Below, piece by piece: positions 59,770-64,000 of a stretch of 64,000 bases of DNA. The DNA is from Pseudomonas sp. CC120222-01a. GTDB lineage: Bacteria; Pseudomonadota; Gammaproteobacteria; Pseudomonadales; Pseudomonadaceae. Each line of letters begins with the position of its first letter. The first letter of the stretch is position 1. Both the position numbers and the translations under genes were made by a program. The notes beneath the pieces were generated by a model. The model saw only the letters and a list, made by a program, of their open reading frames with translations. It had not been told where the DNA came from and did no database searches. The stretch is from NCBI RefSeq assembly GCF_003097235.1, contig NZ_QEQQ01000001.1, forward strand, positions 521,107 to 585,106, in the 5' to 3' direction.

Positions 59770-61391
59770 GTCGCTTCGGCGTCTTTCTACTCAGCCTGTT
59801 GTGGGCCGTCATGGCCCAGGCCCTACCCACGCTGCAGGCCAGCGTCGACCGCACGCGCCTGGAGGCCGGCGAAACCCTTGAGCTGACCCTCGAAAGCCAG
59901 GACGTGACCCAGTTCGGCAAGCCCGACCTGCGTGCCCTGGACAGCGACTTCGAAGTGCGCGGCACACGCCAGCTGAACAGCCTGCACACCCTCGACGGCG
60001 AAACCCGCGCCAGCACCCGCTGGATCATCACCCTGCTGCCACGGCGCAGCGGCAGCCTGCGTATCCCCGAACTGCAGCTGGGCCAGTCGCACAGCCAGGC
60101 CATCGACCTGCAAGTGCTGCAGGCCGACGCCAGCCGCCCGGAAGTCGCCTCACAAGTCTTCGTCGAAGCCACCCTGGACAGCAACGAGGTCTACGTCCAG
60201 GCCCAGGCCGTGCTGACCCTGCGCATCTACCATTCGGTGTCGCTATACGACGACAGCAGCCTGAGCCCGCTGCAGTTGGAAAACGCCAAGGTCGAGCCGC
60301 TGGGGGAGTCGCGCACCTACGAAAAAGAAATCAACGGCGTGCGCCACGGGGTGATCGAAACCCGCTACGCGGTGTACCCGCAGCAGAGCGGCGACCTCGA
60401 CATCCCACCGCTGACCTTCACCGCCACCGCCGCCGACAACGGCCAGCAACCCGCCGGCACCGCCCGGGCAGGCCGCCAGGTGCAGGTCAGTTCGTTGCCG
60501 CTGCGCCTGGCCGTGCGCCCCATCCCTGCCGACTGGCCGGCCAACGCGCCCTGGCTGCCGGCACGTGAGCTGACCCTGGAAGAACACTGGAACCCCGACC
60601 CGGCCAGCCAGCAGCCCCAGATCGGCGACTCGCTGACCCGCAGCATCACCCTGCGCGCCGAAGGCCTGTCGAGCACCCAGCTACCGCAGCTGCCCGCTAC
60701 CGAAATCGTCGGCCTGCGCCGCTACCCGGACCAGCCGGTGCTGCGCAACGAGATCAACGAACGCGGCATGACCGCCAACCGCGAGGAGCGCGAAGCGCTG
60801 GTGCCGACCCACAGCGGTAACCTGGCCTTGCCAGCGGTGGAAGTCACCTGGTGGAACACCCGTGAAGACCACCTGGAACACAGCAGCCTGCCGGCGCGTA
60901 TGCTGGACGTGCAGGACAACCCGGCGCTGAGCGCCGACACCCCGGTTGGCGATAGCAGCGGCGCCAGTCACCTGCTCTGGCCCTGGCAACTCGCCACCCT
61001 GTTGTTCGCCCTGACCACGGTGCTCGGCTTCGCCCTGTGGTGGCGCGCCCGCTCGCAACCAGCGGTGCTGCGTGCTGCGCAGAACGGGCCGAGCCCGCGT
61101 ACCTTGCTGGATGACCTCAAGCGCGCCTGCCAGGCCAACGACCCGCAGGCTACACGCCAGGCGCTCGATGCCTGGGCGCGGCAGCAGCCGGAGACCCTGG
61201 CCGAGATGGCGGCGCGGTTCGTGCCGTTGTCGGATGCGCTGGATGGGTTGAACGGGGCGTTGTACAGCGAGAGTGGGCAGTATTGGCAGGGGGAGGATCT
61301 GTGGCGGGCGATCGGCACGATTCCGCCGGCGGAGCAGGTGTTGTTGCCGGCTGGGGAAAGTGGGAGCTTGCCGCCGCTTTATCCGAAGTGA
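59766..61391 (+). CDS. BatD-like (oxygen tolerance) membrane protein
   Basis: A 541-residue protein with signal peptide (MSRFGVFLLSLLWAVMAQA), a large beta-rich periplasmic region (about 20-395), a membrane helix (about 405-425; LATLLFALTTVLGFALWW) and a cytoplasmic C-terminal domain. Fits the BatD/oxygen-tolerance family that ends moxR-bat operons. It overlaps the preceding gene by four bases. The last 60 codons use more G-ending codons (GGGG-rich) than the rest, but the frame is clean. Confidence 0.9.
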   Translation: MSRFGVFLLSLLWAVMAQALPTLQASVDRTRLEAGETLELTLESQDVTQFGKPDLRALDSDFEVRGTRQLNSLHTLDGETRASTRWIITLLPRRSGSLRIPELQLGQSHSQAIDLQVLQADASRPEVASQVFVEATLDSNEVYVQAQAVLTLRIYHSVSLYDDSSLSPLQLENAKVEPLGESRTYEKEINGVRHGVIETRYAVYPQQSGDLDIPPLTFTATAADNGQQPAGTARAGRQVQVSSLPLRLAVRPIPADWPANAPWLPARELTLEEHWNPDPASQQPQIGDSLTRSITLRAEGLSSTQLPQLPATEIVGLRRYPDQPVLRNEINERGMTANREEREALVPTHSGNLALPAVEVTWWNTREDHLEHSSLPARMLDVQDNPALSADTPVGDSSGASHLLWPWQLATLLFALTTVLGFALWWRARSQPAVLRAAQNGPSPRTLLDDLKRACQANDPQATRQALDAWARQQPETLAEMAARFVPLSDALDGLNGALYSESGQYWQGEDLWRAIGTIPPAEQVLLPAGESGSLPPLYPK

Positions 61392-61754
61392 GGGGTGTGG
61401 CTGCCAGGTGTCCGGCGGGAGAGATTCAGCGCCTGTGAGATCGAGCGCCGCCCGCGCGGCGCTTCGCGGGTCAAGCCCGCTCCCACAGTCTATTTCGGGC
61501 CAATCTCTCCTGTGCAAGTACCGCTGTCCGCCTTGGTGCATGGCTGAATAGAGATGAATAGCAACTGCTGCCACCTCAGATATCAAATGGGGCAAACAAG
61601 GCGGACAGTGGAGACCTCACAGGAGTGACTGGCCCGAAATAGACTGTGGGAGCGGGCTTGACCCGCGAAGCGCCGCGCGGGCGGCGCTCGATCTCACAGG
61701 CGCTGAATCTCCCCCGCCAGGCACCTCTAAGCCCTTTCGCGCGCTACAAAGCCT
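61392..61754. repeat. Gene-free stretch containing an 82-base perfect inverted repeat
   Basis: Arms 61421-61502 and 61630-61711 are perfectly complementary over 82 bases, with a 127-base centre in which further complementarity persists (CTCCTGTG and CTGTCCGCCTTG on both sides). Each arm is composite: an outer GC block (GAGCGCCGCCCGCGCGGCGC), a REP-like core (TTCGCGGG...CCCGCTCCCAC) and an inner TTTCGGGCCA. The element at 4005-4221 is built on the same plan. It lies between batD (+) and the convergent DUF2628 gene (-). Confidence 0.9.
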
Positions 61755-62186
61755 TCAAATGAAACGCAAGCCCTCGAACGGGTTCCAGCCTTGCTTGCCC
61801 GTGGTCTGCTTCAGGTAATAGGCATAGTTGGTGATGACAGCGTACATCACGCTGAACATCACGTTGAGCCCGGTATCCAGCGCCCGCGGCATGACGATGC
61901 CGGTGACATTCTGGAAAATCTCGATCACCACGGTGATGGCCACGATGATACCCAGCAGGGACAAGTTCTTTTTCCACAGGCCCAGCACAAACAAGTAGAT
62001 CGGGCCGAAGAAGAAGGCGATGAAGTTCATTGCGATCAGTAGCCTTTTACCGACAGGCGCGGCTTTCAAGGCGGCCTTGTAGGCGGCGCTGCTCGGGTTG
62101 CCGTACTGATCGAAGAAGGCGAAACGCTCCTGCCATTTCGGCTTGAGGTTGCTGGAGGTGAATTGGGTTTGCGGGATGCCTTCCAT
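61755..62186 (-). CDS. DUF2628 domain-containing membrane protein
   Basis: A 143-residue protein with a soluble N-terminus carrying the family-like segment WQERFAFFDQYG and then two or three hydrophobic segments (about 50-70, 75-97, 103-122). It ends FEGLRFI. It matches the DUF2628 family of inner-membrane proteins of unknown function. GGGAGC precedes the ATG. Single gene at the edge of the core region. Confidence 0.8.
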   Translation of the reverse strand: MEGIPQTQFTSSNLKPKWQERFAFFDQYGNPSSAAYKAALKAAPVGKRLLIAMNFIAFFFGPIYLFVLGLWKKNLSLLGIIVAITVVIEIFQNVTGIVMPRALDTGLNVMFSVMYAVITNYAYYLKQTTGKQGWNPFEGLRFI

Positions 62187-62352
62187 GGGGAGCTCCGTGA
62201 TGATCGTCCGTGGGTGTGAATGGCCATGAGTATGGCCGGGTCGGAGGGTAGTTCAGGGTCGGCTTGGGGACAAGCTCTGAAACCCCGACAGAGTGAGACC
62301 TACATCACGAAACGGTTGAAGTCTCTGGTTCTCGCGACCAGAGAAAATCATG

Positions 62353-62882
62353 TCAAATGCCACCACCGTGTAGCATGGACTCGATAATATGGCACATCAT
62401 CCCATCAAACGTGGGGAATTCAGCGTATACATTGTCAAAGACTTGGCGATCCCTGACCTGGTACTTTCCAGATGACATCTCCAGCACAAACACATCCATG
62501 TCACTATCCCCGAACACCAGATAGTTCGTCATCCACTCCAAGTCACGCCAATTCAGATTCACCTCAACAAAATCATTCGTCTGGCCAGCACAGTCCTCAA
62601 ACTGAACACGGCGAGTCGAATACACGAACACACCGTTTTCCGCTCCGCCGATGCATACACGTAAAAAAATCCAAGTACTCGGACGGTGGAACAGCGAACA
62701 ATAACTTCTTACAGCGCCGAACAAACGACCTCAACTCGCTTTCAGACGCACCGGAGAAAAATGCCGACATACTGAACACAAGAGAAAGATAGCTTTACAA
62801 GCTTCACCCACACAAGAACAAGAAATACGATACCAGGGCCGACATCTTGGACTTGGTCAAACTCCTCGACCAGCTCCTGCCA
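62353..62882 (-). pseudogene. Frameshifted SMI1/KNR4 (YrhA-type) immunity-like gene
   Basis: Two minus-strand reading frames together spell one SMI1/YrhA-like protein: MSAFFSGASESELRS... up to VPPSEYLDF (from 62779), and LRVCIGGAENGVFVYSTR through LVFGDSDMDVFVLE to the stop at 62353. They join if one base is removed from a run of seven A (62663-62669, plus strand). Farther upstream, WQELVEEFDQVQ (from 62882, directly after the previous gene's stop) resembles the usual N-terminus but is in a third register and lacks a start codon. So the gene looks broken at least once, probably twice. Such proteins commonly act as immunity factors beside polymorphic toxins. Confidence 0.6.
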
Positions 62883-63302
62883 CTAGCCAAACGTCCGAAA
62901 ATCTGCATTCTCCAAGCCAAAGTTATTGAAAAGCTTGTTTGCGACTTCCGAAATAACCAGGCGATGATCTTCAGTTAATCCGAAATCAGACACTCCAGCT
63001 ACGCCGTCAACTTTCAACCAAACAAACTCCGGAAGCACCCCACCTGGATTTAGCTCTTCAAATACATCAGACTTCTTCACATCAACAGGACCAAAGCTAC
63101 ACCCTGATAGACCAGCCTCTTTTATTGCAGCCGCAACCGCCTCGGTAACAATAAAACAAGGAAATGACTCAAGAAACTGATCACCAAGCCAATCGTCAAA
63201 CACGTATTGCAAAGAGTGAACGATAGGGGGGTGCACAGTGGTATCCAGAACGGTATCTTCACCGAGTCCTCCGGCCACCTCTGGCTCAACATAATAATAC
63301 AT
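62883..63302 (-). CDS. Putative immunity protein of unknown family
   Basis: A 139-residue acidic protein (MYYYVEPEVAGGLGEDTVLD...) with no signal peptide, membrane helix or recognised motif. ATG 63302 is supported by GAGG eight bases upstream and lies ten bases after the toxin gene's stop, the standard position of a cognate immunity gene. Codon use is AT-rich compared with the core genes. The name rests on position and size, not on a recognised domain. Confidence 0.65.
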   Translation of the reverse strand: MYYYVEPEVAGGLGEDTVLDTTVHPPIVHSLQYVFDDWLGDQFLESFPCFIVTEAVAAAIKEAGLSGCSFGPVDVKKSDVFEELNPGGVLPEFVWLKVDGVAGVSDFGLTEDHRLVISEVANKLFNNFGLENADFRTFG

Positions 63303-63312
63303 AACGGAAACC

Positions 63313-64000
63313 TCATCTAACCGGGGGCTTGAACTCAGCGCCAAACATACCATCAATCTCGGTCGCCTTGTCAAGCAGCTGCTGCTTTGTTGCCTTGGGA
63401 AACTCCAAGTAAAATTTGTTCCATTCCTTTCGGATCCCACTCAGGTGCATCCTTGAGTTCTTTTCCTTGGGAATTCCCCTTAGATTTTCGAGAGAATGTA
63501 GTTCATCATTTCTCACCAATCCCGGATATCGACTCTGAACTTGTTGCTCAACCGCATGATGCACGACCACTTTCCCTCGCTGTTCAGGATACGCATTGAA
63601 AAACGTGGTTCTGTAATCGTCAGTTGAAGCTTTACCAAAAGTTGCTCGCGCTTGAAAATCCTCACTTGAAGCGCTCAGGCCTTTTGAATCCCTCCGTGTA
63701 ATCTTTAAATTGCCAAAATTCGATCCAAAACCATAATCTGGCTTGACTCTGTACCTAGCAGTTAACCCACCCACTACGACTGCACTACCAAAAGCTATCA
63801 ACTGCTGTTCGTCCGACCCTTCGCCGTAACGATTTCCACCAAACCGATACCCTGCCTCACCGCCAATCACGCCTCCAAACATCCCCCAGAGCGCCATTTC
63901 CGGCCCCACCAACGCTATCGCACTGGCAATCCCCACCCCCAATGCCGTGGCCTCAAGCCACCCAGGCACTTCCGGTTCGATCTCATCCGTGGTCTCGGTA
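63313..64000 (-). CDS. Polymorphic toxin C-terminus with HNH-like nuclease domain (partial)
   Basis: The reading frame is open to the window edge (TETTDEIEPEVPGWLEATALG... reads in from 63999), so only the last 229 residues are visible. First comes a Gly/Ala-rich hydrophobic stretch (PEMALWGMFGGVIGGEAGYRF), a linker, then a toxin domain with VVVHHAVEQQV, a conserved N-L-R-G-I-P, Asn-Ser-Arg-Met-His and EWNKFY. The double His plus downstream N...H pattern fits HNH/EndoVII-type (AHH/LHH-like) nucleases of contact-dependent toxins. The delivery class (Rhs, T6SS, CDI) cannot be seen from here. Confidence 0.65.
   Translation of the reverse strand, partial: TETTDEIEPEVPGWLEATALGVGIASAIALVGPEMALWGMFGGVIGGEAGYRFGGNRYGEGSDEQQLIAFGSAVVVGGLTARYRVKPDYGFGSNFGNLKITRRDSKGLSASSEDFQARATFGKASTDDYRTTFFNAYPEQRGKVVVHHAVEQQVQSRYPGLVRNDELHSLENLRGIPKEKNSRMHLSGIRKEWNKFYLEFPKATKQQLLDKATEIDGMFGAEFKPPVR

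Overview
This window is chromosomal DNA from a member of the Pseudomonas putida group. The evidence is the high GC content, the oprF-sigX-cmpX-crfX-cmaX locus, the ppsA/ppsR pair, the large NAD-dependent glutamate dehydrogenase, the nasS-nasT-nitrate transporter order, and many REP-type inverted repeats typical of P. putida between convergent genes. Nearly all of the window is core genome and tightly packed. Only the last ~1.7 kb (62.3-64 kb) looks accessory: it is visibly richer in A+T and holds a polymorphic-toxin tail with immunity-like genes.

Layout, left to right. 0-5.4 kb: an MsbA-type ABC exporter, a PA1571-family small protein, then leftward rlmM, tusA and pdxB. 5.5-10.2 kb: aconitase acnA and an Aer-type receptor with a probable FliA promoter. 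10.3-13.7 kb: a leftward group of an ammonium transporter, a glutaredoxin-like protein, an M15 peptidase, an unknown gene behind a near-perfect LexA box, and an RluA-family pseudouridine synthase. 14-16.5 kb: an ElaB/YqjD, YqjE, YqjK-like trio and a dNTP triphosphohydrolase. 16.8-21 kb: a BvgA/BvgS-like two-component pair. 21-29.7 kb: yggL, dacB, a CHASE-PAS-GGDEF diguanylate cyclase, rlmKL, rmf and pyrD. 29.8-34.7 kb: a nitrate-assimilation module (nasS, nasT, a leader with an ANTAR-type hairpin and a terminator, a nitrate transporter, and a PP2C-kinase fusion). 34.7-39.3 kb: the leftward rraA-cmaX-crfX-cmpX-sigX-oprF cell-envelope stress locus. 39.5-49.5 kb: an alpha/beta hydrolase, ppsA divergent from its regulator ppsR, gdhB and a small unknown protein. 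49.7-53.2 kb: lhgR-lhgO-MHS transporter, for L-2-hydroxyglutarate use, with the same 17-base operator in front of lhgR and lhgO. 53.2-61.4 kb: an orphan Tle1-like DUF2235 hydrolase divergent from a complete moxR-DUF58-DUF4381-batA-batB/C-batD operon. 61.4-64 kb: an unusually long perfect inverted repeat, a DUF2628 membrane protein, a frameshifted SMI1/YrhA-like immunity pseudogene, a second putative immunity gene, and the C-terminus of a nuclease-type polymorphic toxin that runs off the window.

The most informative signals beyond ordinary annotation are the NasT leader architecture, the LexA-controlled unknown gene, the duplicated LhgR operator, two composite long palindromes built on the same plan, and the eroding toxin/immunity module at the right edge. 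No tRNA, rRNA, CRISPR array or transposase was seen.
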